DNA from: an uncultured Lachnospiraceae bacterium
GTDB lineage: Bacteria > Bacillota > Clostridia > Lachnospirales > Lachnospiraceae
DNA: 42,610 nt
Direction of reading: 5' to 3'
NCBI GenBank assembly: GCA_947593975.1
Contig: CANQDW010000008.1
Coordinates: 1 to 42,610 of the forward strand
Positions 33,799 through 42,517 of this stretch are shown one piece after another. Under the pieces are notes generated by a model, which ran no database searches, was not told the origin of the DNA, and was given only the letters and a program-made list of their open reading frames with translations. A program made the translations under genes and the position numbers. The first letter of the stretch is position 1. Each line of letters starts with the position of its first letter.

Positions 33799-34812
33799 AT
33801 GAAAAAGAAAAATTTAGTTATTTCAATACTTTTAATGTGCTTTATGTGCGCAGGAACTTTAAAAACGGCTGAAGCTGCGGAGTATATACCGGAAGAACGG
33901 ATTGGTGCATTTACAGATTATCAACAGTATTATTCTTATGGGAGCAAGCTTATTGGGCTTGCTGATGATTATATTGCTCCATATAAAGATAAGCCTTACA
34001 ATAAGGTAATTATCTATACTATATCATCGGAAGATGAAGATAAAAAAGCAGACAGAAAAGAGTTTGTATGTGAGAATGACAAAACATATCCGCTTAAGTT
34101 TGAAAACAATAATGTATATACATATGTGAAACATGGAAATAATAAGACGGTTGTCCAAGTAAGGAATCAAAAAGGTAAAATAAAAAAGTCGTATCCTATA
34201 AAGATCAATAAAAAGTATCCGCAAAAAATAAAAGACACATACATAGAAGATGTTACGATAAAAGGCAGAAAGATGTACTATGTTTTAAATGTTGTAACCA
34301 AAAAGGATAAAAATTATAATTATCTTCAGTGTTATGATCTTAAGAAAAAGAAAGTTATATCCGATAAGAGACTAAACGCATCAAACGGCGCCCATTATCA
34401 GTTTGACAGCGGCAAATTGTATTACTACAATGATTTTGGCAGTATAATTAAAGAGTATGATCTTAATGGGAAGAGAATGTCTTTATATAAGCTTCCGGAA
34501 GGAGAAACAGCCGTAACGGACGATGGGGTTTATGATGGATATACATATGCCGATATTGAAAGGCTTGATTTCAACGGAAACTGCATCTATTATTGTAATA
34601 GAAACGGAGTATACAGATGCGATACAAAAGGCGACGGAGTATTTGAGCTGATCTATAATGGAAGCGGTGATGTTAATTTCACATACGTACAGATGGAAGG
34701 TATAAGGTATTTTAAGGTTTTAGATAATGGTAATTTTTATATTTCAATTGGTGACTTTTCTGATGATGATACTAGTATCAGATGGGATTTTATGTATAAA
34801 AAGCAGCCATAA
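33799..34812 (+). CDS. Secreted protein of unknown function, propeller-like
   Basis: This 337-residue protein has a Sec signal peptide of about 27 residues (ending A-E-A-A) and no lipobox or wall anchor, so it is probably released or loosely bound. The mature part is Lys/Tyr-rich, with repeated strands of the kind G-K-L-Y-Y-Y, N-C-I-Y-Y-C and N-G-V-Y-R-C in its second half, as in DUF5050-like or propeller-like proteins. I do not recognise a family with confidence. GGGAGAGG before the ATG at 33799 decides the start over 33781. It is driven from duplicated promoter copy A. Confidence 0.65.
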   Translation: MKKKNLVISILLMCFMCAGTLKTAEAAEYIPEERIGAFTDYQQYYSYGSKLIGLADDYIAPYKDKPYNKVIIYTISSEDEDKKADRKEFVCENDKTYPLKFENNNVYTYVKHGNNKTVVQVRNQKGKIKKSYPIKINKKYPQKIKDTYIEDVTIKGRKMYYVLNVVTKKDKNYNYLQCYDLKKKKVISDKRLNASNGAHYQFDSGKLYYYNDFGSIIKEYDLNGKRMSLYKLPEGETAVTDDGVYDGYTYADIERLDFNGNCIYYCNRNGVYRCDTKGDGVFELIYNGSGDVNFTYVQMEGIRYFKVLDNGNFYISIGDFSDDDTSIRWDFMYKKQP

Positions 34813-34848
34813 TATTTCATATGGTAAGTAACATAATAAAATTAGTAC

Positions 34849-34877
34849 TTGACAATACATAGTACGGATAGTAATAT
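34849..34877 (+). promoter_or_regulatory. Sigma-A promoter of the 34931 lipoprotein gene
   Basis: TTGACA, 17 bases and TAATAT lie about 50 bases before the lipoprotein start. The flanking sequence is AT-rich. Confidence 0.65.
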
Positions 34878-34930
34878 ATTACTATATTAGTAAATAATAA
34901 AACCAAAGAGCGTTTGCGGGAGGGATTTTT

Positions 34931-36112
34931 ATGCATTTTAAAATGAAGCTGTTAGTTGTTTTGATTTGTATATTTTCGTGCGGAGTCCTATGCGGATGCC
35001 GTAAGACTCCTGAGGAAGTTACGGACAGAATGAAAGATTATGGGGAAAATGAGCAGATTACGGAAGATGTTGAACTGACTTACTGCAAACCTGATGAACT
35101 TAAAAACGCAGGTATTGCTGATATCGATATTGACATGGGTAATATCGAACTTCCGGATAAGGTTGATTTTTCCGGCGTTGAGGATGTATGTCGTCTGCAT
35201 ATGTCATATGAAAAGGATTTTCTTAAAAACAAGGATGCGTATATGGAATTGTTTGGTATAAATAAGGATTCTTTTTCGGAAAATTATGACAATGTATTTG
35301 GAGCAGGTGAAAGTTATGACGACAAAAAAACGAAAAAAGGCTTCAATATAAGCGAAAATGGTTTTATGTCATATTATGCGGGCGTGACATATGATTATCT
35401 TATGGGTGAAGAGGAAAAGACGCAGTTCACGCAGGAAAATGAATATGATATAGATATTGATGATATATCCGATATAAGGATAGCATTTGGGAATAATGAG
35501 GCGGGACTTTCCGGTATGTGCGAAAAGGCGGAAAAGTGGCTTGAGACAAATATGCAGGTGCAGCAGTTGGGATATCATGTATCCGATGCTATTGTCAGAA
35601 CGGTTAAATATCCTGAAAATGAAAAAGAAAGTACCGTACTGTCATTATGCGCAGAGCTTAAATATAAGGGAATCAGTCTTAACGACCATTTCAGCATGTT
35701 TTTTGATGATTCGGAGGAGGTTATCAATAGGTATACTACCAATATCAATTATGATGCCCCTGACAGTGTAACATTCTTTTCGGGAGGCGATGGAAAAATC
35801 AAATTGGATTCGGCGGAAAGCCTTGAAAAAATAGTAGATTTTAAGAGCGCGGTAAAACTTGTAAACAAAACCATGGCAGATTTTAACAAACTTAAAATTG
35901 AAAAAATACTGCCATTGTATACGATTTATTCAATATATAATGTTGGTAAACATAAATATATAAGCCAGCCGGGAAGAAAAGTCGAGGCAAGACCCGTATA
36001 CGCATTTTTATTTGATAAAAAAGAAGAGAATGAGGATCTGGGAGTATCGAAGGAGTATGGACATTTCGTTCTTGTTGACATGGAAACGGGAGAACTTACG
36101 ACGGATTTTTAA
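34931..36112 (+). CDS. Lipoprotein of unknown function
   Basis: This 393-residue protein has a short signal sequence with a lipobox ending in L-C-G-C (Cys23). The mature part is acidic, with many Asp-Ile repeats around residues 175-185 and an end reading A-R-P-V-Y-A-F-L-F-D and V-D-M-E-T-G-E-L-T. The form recalls DUF6034-like clostridial lipoproteins, but I cannot confirm it. GGGAGGG precedes the ATG. The gene's stop codon lies inside the start of duplicated promoter copy B. Confidence 0.65.
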   Translation: MHFKMKLLVVLICIFSCGVLCGCRKTPEEVTDRMKDYGENEQITEDVELTYCKPDELKNAGIADIDIDMGNIELPDKVDFSGVEDVCRLHMSYEKDFLKNKDAYMELFGINKDSFSENYDNVFGAGESYDDKKTKKGFNISENGFMSYYAGVTYDYLMGEEEKTQFTQENEYDIDIDDISDIRIAFGNNEAGLSGMCEKAEKWLETNMQVQQLGYHVSDAIVRTVKYPENEKESTVLSLCAELKYKGISLNDHFSMFFDDSEEVINRYTTNINYDAPDSVTFFSGGDGKIKLDSAESLEKIVDFKSAVKLVNKTMADFNKLKIEKILPLYTIYSIYNVGKHKYISQPGRKVEARPVYAFLFDKKEENEDLGVSKEYGHFVLVDMETGELTTDF

Positions 36113-36232
36113 GCTGCCACATTTATAACACATTCTTTATAAAATAACCATAATATTGACATGATATTTGCAAAATAATAACACACATGGTACGGATATA
36201 CCTGTTAATATGTGGTTATAAAAATATATGGG
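36108..36232 (+). repeat. Duplicated 125-bp promoter segment, copy B
   Basis: This copy differs from copy A at seven positions only. Its left edge falls on the last codons and stop of the lipoprotein gene (36107-36112). TTGACA (36156-36161), the 17-base spacer and TAACAC (36179-36184) are unchanged. It drives the EF-hand/LRR protein gene. Confidence 0.9.
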
Positions 36233-36244
36233 GAGAGATTACAT

Positions 36245-37165
36245 ATGAAAATAAATAAATTAACGAAAACCATAGCAACATTTATTATATGCGCGGTACT
36301 GCCGGTATCATCTGCCGGCGCCGCCGCGCAGGCGGAGCCTGTAAAAATTGATGCGGAGCATTTTCCTGACGATACTTTCAGAGCGGGGATAGCGGGTTAT
36401 GATACCGATAAAGACGGCTGCCTGTCAGAGCAGGAAATCAGTATGATAACAAGCTTAAATTATGACGGAGGGGACAACGGCGCGTGGAAAGAGGCCGCTT
36501 CGTTTAAGGGCATTGAGTATCTTACGGCGCTTGAAATCATTGATTTAAGTTTCAATAACGTTACAGAGCTTGATCTGTCGGCAAACGTAAAGCTTAAGAG
36601 GCTTTCGCTCCATAATATGCCTCTGCAGAGCATTAACCTGAAAAATAACGCAGACCTTGAAAGCTTTAACGGCTCGGGGCTTGAGTTAAAATCACTGGAC
36701 ATGACAGGGTGTACGAATCTTAAGTACTTTAGTCTGACGGACAGCGCGGCGGCAGAAAATATAGATTTTGGAAACAAGCCGCAGCTTAAGCGCATTTCAT
36801 GCGAGGGTTCCGGCATAAAAAATCTTGCCGCAGACAACATGCCTGAGCTGGAAAAGCTTAATATTTCGGGTACAAAGATAGCAAAGCTTGACGTATCAAA
36901 GCTTTCAAAGCTAAGAATACTTTACTGTCCCAAAAAGACGCTGAAAAAATTAACTCTCTGTAATAACAAGAAGCTTAAGGTTGTTTTAAATGTCAATGAC
37001 CGATTAAAGATAAACTGGAAAAACATGGGCAAGAAAGCCGTAATTAAGGCGTCAAAGAAAAATATCCTAAAGATCGGAAGTAATGGCAATATTACAGCCG
37101 CAGCGGCAGGAAAGACGAAACTTGCCTGCAGGAAGAACAGCTGTATGATCAAAGTACAAAAATAA
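36245..37165 (+). CDS. Secreted EF-hand and leucine-rich repeat protein
   Basis: This 306-residue protein has a signal peptide (about 1-28, A-G-A-A-A) and a single calcium loop D-T-D-K-D-G-C-L-S-E-Q-E at 53-64. About seven short leucine-rich repeats follow (85-245; L-x-x-L-x-L-x-x-N, L-K-S-L-D-M-T-G-C-T-N-L), and the end is Lys-rich and resembles a partial bacterial Ig-like domain (I-L-K-I-G-S-N-G-N-I-T-A). Such proteins mediate contacts at the cell surface. GGGGAGAG before the ATG at 36245 fixes the start. Expression comes from duplicated promoter copy B. Confidence 0.83.
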   Translation: MKINKLTKTIATFIICAVLPVSSAGAAAQAEPVKIDAEHFPDDTFRAGIAGYDTDKDGCLSEQEISMITSLNYDGGDNGAWKEAASFKGIEYLTALEIIDLSFNNVTELDLSANVKLKRLSLHNMPLQSINLKNNADLESFNGSGLELKSLDMTGCTNLKYFSLTDSAAAENIDFGNKPQLKRISCEGSGIKNLAADNMPELEKLNISGTKIAKLDVSKLSKLRILYCPKKTLKKLTLCNNKKLKVVLNVNDRLKINWKNMGKKAVIKASKKNILKIGSNGNITAAAAGKTKLACRKNSCMIKVQK

Positions 37166-37203
37166 AATATGGAATGCAGCAGGAAAAACGGGAGGAAGTT
37201 GCA

Positions 37204-38346
37204 ATGAAAAGCTTAAAAGCATTAGTAATGGCGCTCGGACTTATGGCAGCGGGGCTTGCCGTATATGATGTGTCGGACGCGGCAGATGCGTCTGCCGAAG
37301 GCGCGGTTGGCGGTCAGGAGGAACAGCTTATAACAAGCGGGGATTATCAATATGTTGTTATGAGTGAAACCGATAAAACGATCGCGGTAAGAAAAATATC
37401 AAACTGCGGCGAGACAGTAACGGTGCCGGAACAGATAGACGGGTATACGGTAAGGATGCTTGGGACTGCGGATGAAAATGTGACAGGCAGCAGGACTGTT
37501 TTTGTAAACAGCGAGCAGGAAACCGACAACATTATAAAGAGACTTGAGATACCGGGATCGGTACAATATATCGGTTATGACGCCTGCGCGAACCTTGCGG
37601 CGATGACAGAGCTTATCCTGCCTGAAAATATCACTATTAAGGAACGGGGCTTTTGCGGAGCCGTATCGCTTAGAAAGCTTGACCTAAAAAATGTATCGTT
37701 TATCGAAAGCGGCGGATTTTCGGATCTTAACCTGGATGAACTTAATATAACGGGCGGCTGGAACGGCGGAGATGATAAGGGACCTTCAATAAGCGGAGCG
37801 GTGAAAAAGATCACGGTATCGCCGGGAACGTCCGGCAGGGATTTTGATACGGAAGGTATTCCTACCGCAAATAATCTGTATATAAACAAAGGCGTCAGGA
37901 GCGTGACTATAACAGATAAAGCAGCCGTTAAAAATCTGTACGTATATGATGAAAATACGTATATCAAGCTGCAAAAAAGCGACCCGCGTAATCCTGCGCG
38001 GTATGTTATATGCAAAAAGGTAATAACATGCGAAAATTCAAAGGCTGCCATATTTGCAAAGAAACATAAAATCGATTATACAACTTCTGCATCAAAGAAA
38101 GTAAAAACAAGCGTAAAGAAGATTAAAAACAGGTATGTATACAGATGGAAAAAGGCATATGTGAAAAAAACGGATCATTCAATAAACAAAAGGGATACAT
38201 GGGATATAAAAAGCGCCGAAAAGAAAGCTTCATATGACATATATGTTAAGGAAGCAGGCGGATACAGGCTTTTGGCGGCGACAAAAAAGACTAAGTACAG
38301 AATGAAAAACAAAGAAAAGATCAAGGTTGTCATCTCAATACAGTAA
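37204..38346 (+). CDS. BspA-type leucine-rich repeat surface protein
   Basis: This 380-residue protein has a signal peptide (about 1-30) and BspA-type (LRR_5) repeats at about 80-200, with I-P-G-S-V-Q-Y-I-G-Y-D-A-C and L-T-E-L-I-L-P-E-N-I-like units. A C-terminal basic region of about 280-380 is rich in Lys and Tyr and resembles an Fn3-like strand set. It lies 38 bases after the EF-hand/LRR gene and is probably co-transcribed with it. GGGAGGA before the ATG decides the start. BspA-type proteins often bind host or neighbour surfaces, but the ligand here is unknown. Confidence 0.8.
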   Translation: MKSLKALVMALGLMAAGLAVYDVSDAADASAEGAVGGQEEQLITSGDYQYVVMSETDKTIAVRKISNCGETVTVPEQIDGYTVRMLGTADENVTGSRTVFVNSEQETDNIIKRLEIPGSVQYIGYDACANLAAMTELILPENITIKERGFCGAVSLRKLDLKNVSFIESGGFSDLNLDELNITGGWNGGDDKGPSISGAVKKITVSPGTSGRDFDTEGIPTANNLYINKGVRSVTITDKAAVKNLYVYDENTYIKLQKSDPRNPARYVICKKVITCENSKAAIFAKKHKIDYTTSASKKVKTSVKKIKNRYVYRWKKAYVKKTDHSINKRDTWDIKSAEKKASYDIYVKEAGGYRLLAATKKTKYRMKNKEKIKVVISIQ

Positions 38347-38360
38347 TACAATGATAAATA

Positions 38361-38393
38361 TGGCGGTTTAAGCATTCTCTGCTTAGACCGCCA
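38361..38393. terminator. Bidirectional terminator between convergent genes
   Basis: A 14-bp stem with one G-U pair (38361-38374 and 38380-38393) and a 5-base loop lies between the BspA-type gene and the L,D-transpeptidase gene. Both sides are AT-rich, but neither has a long T run. Confidence 0.65.
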
Positions 38394-38402
38394 AAAATAT
38401 TG

Positions 38403-40175
38403 CTATTTTTTCTCCCTGACCTTAATGCTCTTTGAAACATTTTTGGTACCCGCTGTGGATCTGAAGGATATGTTATATGTTATTTTATATGTTTTGTATA
38501 ACTTATCCGCGCCTGTCTTTTTGCGTTTGATCTTAAGGTTGTATTTAACGGGCTTTCCTGTTTTTTCGGATGTTACCGATATAAAGTTCTTGAGTTGTTT
38601 ATCGCTGCGTACGTTTCTTATGACCGGTATGCCTGAAGCCGTGGTTTTAACGGAAACTTTTTCATATTCCAGCGTTTCTTCGGCAAAAGCCTTGTTTCCG
38701 GCATAGTCCCACACTTCATAGGTTATTTTTACGCCCCATCCTGCCGGCTTTATTGTGATCTTGGGGCTTTGTACGGTAAGTTTTGCAATGTTGTCAGATA
38801 CTGTCTTTATACGCTTTCTGGCAAAACTGTCATTGACCTCCTGCGATATCGGGAGGGGTTCTTTTATCTTATCCGCAAGTTTGAGTTCCGGCGCTTTGTT
38901 ATCCTGCGTGACCGTTACGTTAAGTTTCTTAGTGTGACCGTATTTGTCGCTTGCGGTAATTGCCGCTTTGCCATCCGCGTAAGAAACGGTAAGATACTTG
39001 TTCTTGTCAAGCGGATAACCGTTATCGGTAAGCGTAATGGATTTTTTAATGCTGTCCGCGCTTACTTTTGTTATATCGCGCACATAATATTTTTCGGGTA
39101 TGCCGGATATTACAGGCGCTGACGTATCGACAACGGTAAATACTGCTTTTTTGGTAATGGTTTTGCCTTTGCTGTCTGTGTATGTGTATTTAACATTATA
39201 AGCTCCCGGTTTTTTATTGTTAAGTTTTGTGCTTACGTGTATCCCGCTTGAAGTCATTAGGTATGTATTTATATCGAAAGCGGTAACGTTTTCAAGGTAA
39301 TTTACGCTTGAACCGCGTTCAATCTTACGGTCTTTAACGCCCGTGATAGTGCTTTTCTTTTTATTCATGGGATTGCGGGAATCGGGGTCTGTAGGATCCC
39401 ATCTGCACTGCGACGGTATGCGTATAGGCGACGGTTTGCCCAAAGGTCCCGGATCTGAGCTGTTGTAGATGACAACTTTGGTGCCTGAAGGACAGTTTTC
39501 AATAAGCCATTTGGCGTCCCTTACGCAGAGCCTTACGCAGCCTGCCGATGCAATGCTGCCAAGCTGATTATAATAACCTGTTATGAGGGTATTCTTTTCA
39601 TGCGTTTCGTACGGTACGGAATGAAAAAGGATATCTCCCGTGATACGCGTTGCGTATTGCGCCCATACGTCATGTATCATAGCTTTCCAGTAATATTTGG
39701 AGCTTGTTGTAAACGTTCCTAAAGGGGTTTTGCGGCCGGCAGAACATACCATTGCCTTTACGGGTTTTATATATTCCCCTTTTTTATTTGCTTTATATAT
39801 GGTTATGCAGTTCATCTGCTTATTTACGCGGATCTCATAAGGCATTACTTTTGGAGTATCTTCACTTTCAATATAATGCATGTTGGAATCGCGGTCTATA
39901 ACATAGTCCCAAGTGTCCGGGTCCATCGTAGGCGTAGGCTTTGGAGCCTTGGTGTTAGATGCGGCGTCAGGCGCGGCGCTTTCATAAGGGTCCGGGCTTT
40001 CAGTGACAGATGCGGTATCTGTCGCCTTAGGCGCTTGAGAGGTATAGACTGTATCTGTTGTATCTGCAGCCGCAGATTTATCGGAAACGGGAGCAGATGT
40101 CTTTATCCTGCCGCCGCATGCGGTAAATCCTGCCGCCATAAGTATTGCAATGCTTATTAGTATGTATTTTTTCAT
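38403..40175 (-). CDS. L,D-transpeptidase lipoprotein with Ig-like repeats
   Basis: This 590-residue protein has a lipobox ending F-T-A-C (Cys20), a low-complexity Ala/Thr/Pro linker (25-85) and a YkuD catalytic domain (about 112-238). The catalytic motif is seen as His185 (L-F-H-S-V) and S-A-G-C-V-R (Cys213). It would crosslink peptidoglycan stems or attach proteins outside the membrane. From about 280 on come three beta-rich Ig-like domains (with D-T-S-A-P-V-I and D-N-K-A-P-E-L). Placing the catalytic domain in front of long Ig-like repeats is less usual than a short enzyme. AAGGAG precedes the ATG. It stands alone. Confidence 0.9.
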   Translation of the reverse strand: MKKYILISIAILMAAGFTACGGRIKTSAPVSDKSAAADTTDTVYTSQAPKATDTASVTESPDPYESAAPDAASNTKAPKPTPTMDPDTWDYVIDRDSNMHYIESEDTPKVMPYEIRVNKQMNCITIYKANKKGEYIKPVKAMVCSAGRKTPLGTFTTSSKYYWKAMIHDVWAQYATRITGDILFHSVPYETHEKNTLITGYYNQLGSIASAGCVRLCVRDAKWLIENCPSGTKVVIYNSSDPGPLGKPSPIRIPSQCRWDPTDPDSRNPMNKKKSTITGVKDRKIERGSSVNYLENVTAFDINTYLMTSSGIHVSTKLNNKKPGAYNVKYTYTDSKGKTITKKAVFTVVDTSAPVISGIPEKYYVRDITKVSADSIKKSITLTDNGYPLDKNKYLTVSYADGKAAITASDKYGHTKKLNVTVTQDNKAPELKLADKIKEPLPISQEVNDSFARKRIKTVSDNIAKLTVQSPKITIKPAGWGVKITYEVWDYAGNKAFAEETLEYEKVSVKTTASGIPVIRNVRSDKQLKNFISVTSEKTGKPVKYNLKIKRKKTGADKLYKTYKITYNISFRSTAGTKNVSKSIKVREKK

Positions 40176-40341
40176 AGCTACTCCTTATGTACACTTGTCT
40201 ATTAATAAAATAGTATATAAATCAAGTGTAGTCAAATGAATTTTGTCCCATGTTTCAGTATATTATGCAGTTGTGAAAAAAATGCGGATAAATTAAGGCA
40301 CGTTTTTGTCGAATGAGGATATATTAACCATAGGTGATTAG

Positions 40342-41130
40342 ATGAATAGCATAATATTTACATTATTGGGAACTTTATTTACGTTTTCGATAACGACGTT
40401 AGGCGCGCTTAACGTATTTTTCGTAAGGAAAAGATCGAGCGGCGACGTACAGAAAGTATTTCTCGGATTTGCGGGAGGGGTTATGATCGCGGCTTCTATA
40501 TGGTCGCTCCTTGTCCCGGGGATAGATGCCGCAAATGAAAATGGTCAGATAAGCTGGCTGGTCGTATCGGGCGGGTTTATTATAGGCGTGCTCATACTGC
40601 TTGCGGCGGACCGTATCATAAAAATGAAATATGACAAAATGGTTGGGGATAACAGAAAGCTTCCTGTCACTAAGAATACGATAATGATGCTGCTTGCGAT
40701 CACAATCCACAATATACCGGAAGGAATCGCAGTCGGGCTTGCGTTTTCGCTTGCGGCGCAAAGCGGCATGGATGCAGGGCTTATGTCCGGGGCGATTGCG
40801 CTTGCGGTAGGGATAGGAATACAGAATTATCCTGAAGGTACGGCAGTTGCGCTTCCGCTTGTATGCGAGGGTGTGGGCAAGAAGAAAGCATTTTTTATAG
40901 GAAGCATGTCTGCCATAGTGGAGCCGATCTTTGGCGTTATCGCTGCAATGGTATCAGGCATTATAAGACCGGCGCTTCCGCTTCTTTTAGCGCTTGCGGC
41001 AGGCACAATGATATATGTGGTTGTGGAGGAACTTATCCCGCAGGCGCATATGAGCGAGAAGGATACTATAGGTACGTTAGGCTTTATCGTAGGTTTTTTG
41101 GTGATGATGATCTTAGATGTTGCATTGTAA
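40342..41130 (+). CDS. ZIP-family divalent metal transporter
   Basis: This 262-residue membrane protein has about eight helices and the two metal-site motifs of ZupT/GufA-like ZIP proteins: H-N-I-P-E-G at 123-128 and Q-N-Y-P-E-G at 161-166, where the usual Ile is Tyr. Zinc uptake is most likely. The ribosome binding site is weak (AGGTGA). It is the second metal transporter in the window, but is 26 kb from the ABC system. The 166-base divergent gap to the L,D-transpeptidase gene holds no clear promoter to my eye. Confidence 0.9.
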   Translation: MNSIIFTLLGTLFTFSITTLGALNVFFVRKRSSGDVQKVFLGFAGGVMIAASIWSLLVPGIDAANENGQISWLVVSGGFIIGVLILLAADRIIKMKYDKMVGDNRKLPVTKNTIMMLLAITIHNIPEGIAVGLAFSLAAQSGMDAGLMSGAIALAVGIGIQNYPEGTAVALPLVCEGVGKKKAFFIGSMSAIVEPIFGVIAAMVSGIIRPALPLLLALAAGTMIYVVVEELIPQAHMSEKDTIGTLGFIVGFLVMMILDVAL

Positions 41131-41162
41131 AGGGTTTATAGAATTGACCGGCATATGATATA

Positions 41163-41191
41163 TTGTAGTCATGAGAAATCTATGATATAAT
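41163..41191 (+). promoter_or_regulatory. Sigma-A promoter of the M15 peptidase gene
   Basis: TTGTAG, 17 bases and a perfect TATAAT lie about 42 bases before the start. The -35 sits in the sequence ATGATATATTGTA, which recurs at the end of the window. Confidence 0.65.
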
Positions 41192-41233
41192 TTTGACGTT
41201 ATTCAAAAGAATAAGTAAGATAGGGAGAAACAT

Positions 41234-42517
41234 ATGAGATACAGAATATTTACGATTATGTGCATGTTAATGATGTTTGGGATATTTGCATATGGAAAGC
41301 CGGTCAGCGCAGAGGGAGTCATTGCGGTGACCGGAAGCTGTGAACAGGCGGGTAAAGCAACGCTTGACATTAGTATAGCGGATGAGGCGGATGTAGACGG
41401 AATAGATATTTACCGCGCCGATACGCCGGACGGCGAATATCAGTATGTGGGAAATTATGAAACACACAAATGGGGGTATGGTTTTTACAGCCATTATTAC
41501 GGTTATGAATATGAGGACCCGGCTTACCTGTCTGCTTACCGGTATTATTACTATAGCTGCAGGCCGTATACGATGGAAGAAAAAGAGTATGTTGATGAAG
41601 AGGGCGATTATATTTATGATTATGAAGAGAAGACGTATATAGAGAATGGAGCCGTGGGAGTCAGCGTCTACATTATCGGAGCCGGTCCGGATATCACATA
41701 CGGCAAGAGAAAAGGCATGACTTCCGCTAAGATTAACTGGAGCAGGGTTGACGACGCGGATGGTTATCTTATCTATTGCGTATCCAATATGGATAAAAAA
41801 GGAAATATTTCTTATCCTGACATTTATGATGAGAGCAGTTACAAGCTTGTAAAAAAGATTTCCGGAAATAATACATGCAGCGCTGTCTTTAAAAAGCTAA
41901 AACACGGAGTTACGTATACATACAGGATATACTGTTATAAAAATATCGACGGTGGTCAGGTAAGAAGCCTGCCGTCAGAAATAAAGAGCGTTCCGATGGA
42001 TTATTACGGATATGCGGATGAGGATTATGACAGTAAGACGAAAAGGGCTTTTGGTTCCGAAAAGAAAAGAAGAAAGAATTTCGCTTCCGCGGCAAAGGCC
42101 GGCAGACAGATGAAAACGATAAAAATCAAGGTGTGGGATTTTCAGAACGGAAAAAGCGGTAAAAAAGTAACAAAAACCAAATATCTGACCGTAAATAAAA
42201 ATCTTGCGCCGACTATTCAGAAGATATTTCAGGAAATCTATAAAAGCAAGGAAAAACAGGTTATACACGATATAGGGTGCTACAATTACCGCGCCGGGCA
42301 GCATATGTACGGCCTCGCGATAGATGTGAATTCCAATGAGAATTATATGGTTGAAGGGAAAAAGGCTCTTTCGGGAAGTTTTTGGAAGCCCGGAAAAAAT
42401 CCTTATTCAATCCCAAAAGACTGTGATTTTGTCAGAATCATGCAGCGATATGGATTTTCCAGAGGATTGTGGGGAACACGTCGGGATTATATGCATTTTT
42501 CTTATTTCGGAACATGA
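41234..42517 (+). CDS. Secreted M15 (VanY-type) peptidase with Fn3-like domains
   Basis: This 427-residue protein has a signal peptide (about 1-26, V-S-A-E). Two Fn3-like domains follow (about 28-150, with a long Tyr-rich acidic insert, and 150-255, A-K-I-N-W-S-R-V-D-D-A-D-G-Y-L-I-Y), then a basic linker and a C-terminal D-Ala-D-Ala carboxypeptidase domain. The zinc ligands are His357 and Asp364 (H-M-Y-G-L-A-I-D) and His421 (D-Y-M-H-F). It would trim or cut peptidoglycan stem peptides. GGGAG precedes the ATG. The protein ends just after the catalytic motif, as in the family. Confidence 0.85.
   Translation: MRYRIFTIMCMLMMFGIFAYGKPVSAEGVIAVTGSCEQAGKATLDISIADEADVDGIDIYRADTPDGEYQYVGNYETHKWGYGFYSHYYGYEYEDPAYLSAYRYYYYSCRPYTMEEKEYVDEEGDYIYDYEEKTYIENGAVGVSVYIIGAGPDITYGKRKGMTSAKINWSRVDDADGYLIYCVSNMDKKGNISYPDIYDESSYKLVKKISGNNTCSAVFKKLKHGVTYTYRIYCYKNIDGGQVRSLPSEIKSVPMDYYGYADEDYDSKTKRAFGSEKKRRKNFASAAKAGRQMKTIKIKVWDFQNGKSGKKVTKTKYLTVNKNLAPTIQKIFQEIYKSKEKQVIHDIGCYNYRAGQHMYGLAIDVNSNENYMVEGKKALSGSFWKPGKNPYSIPKDCDFVRIMQRYGFSRGLWGTRRDYMHFSYFGT

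Noticed and set aside
34863-34870. TACGGATA shared by the lipoprotein promoter and both duplicated promoter copies
   Set aside because: Its place relative to the -35 and -10 differs (spacer in one, start site in the others), and an 8-base match is expected by chance at this scale.
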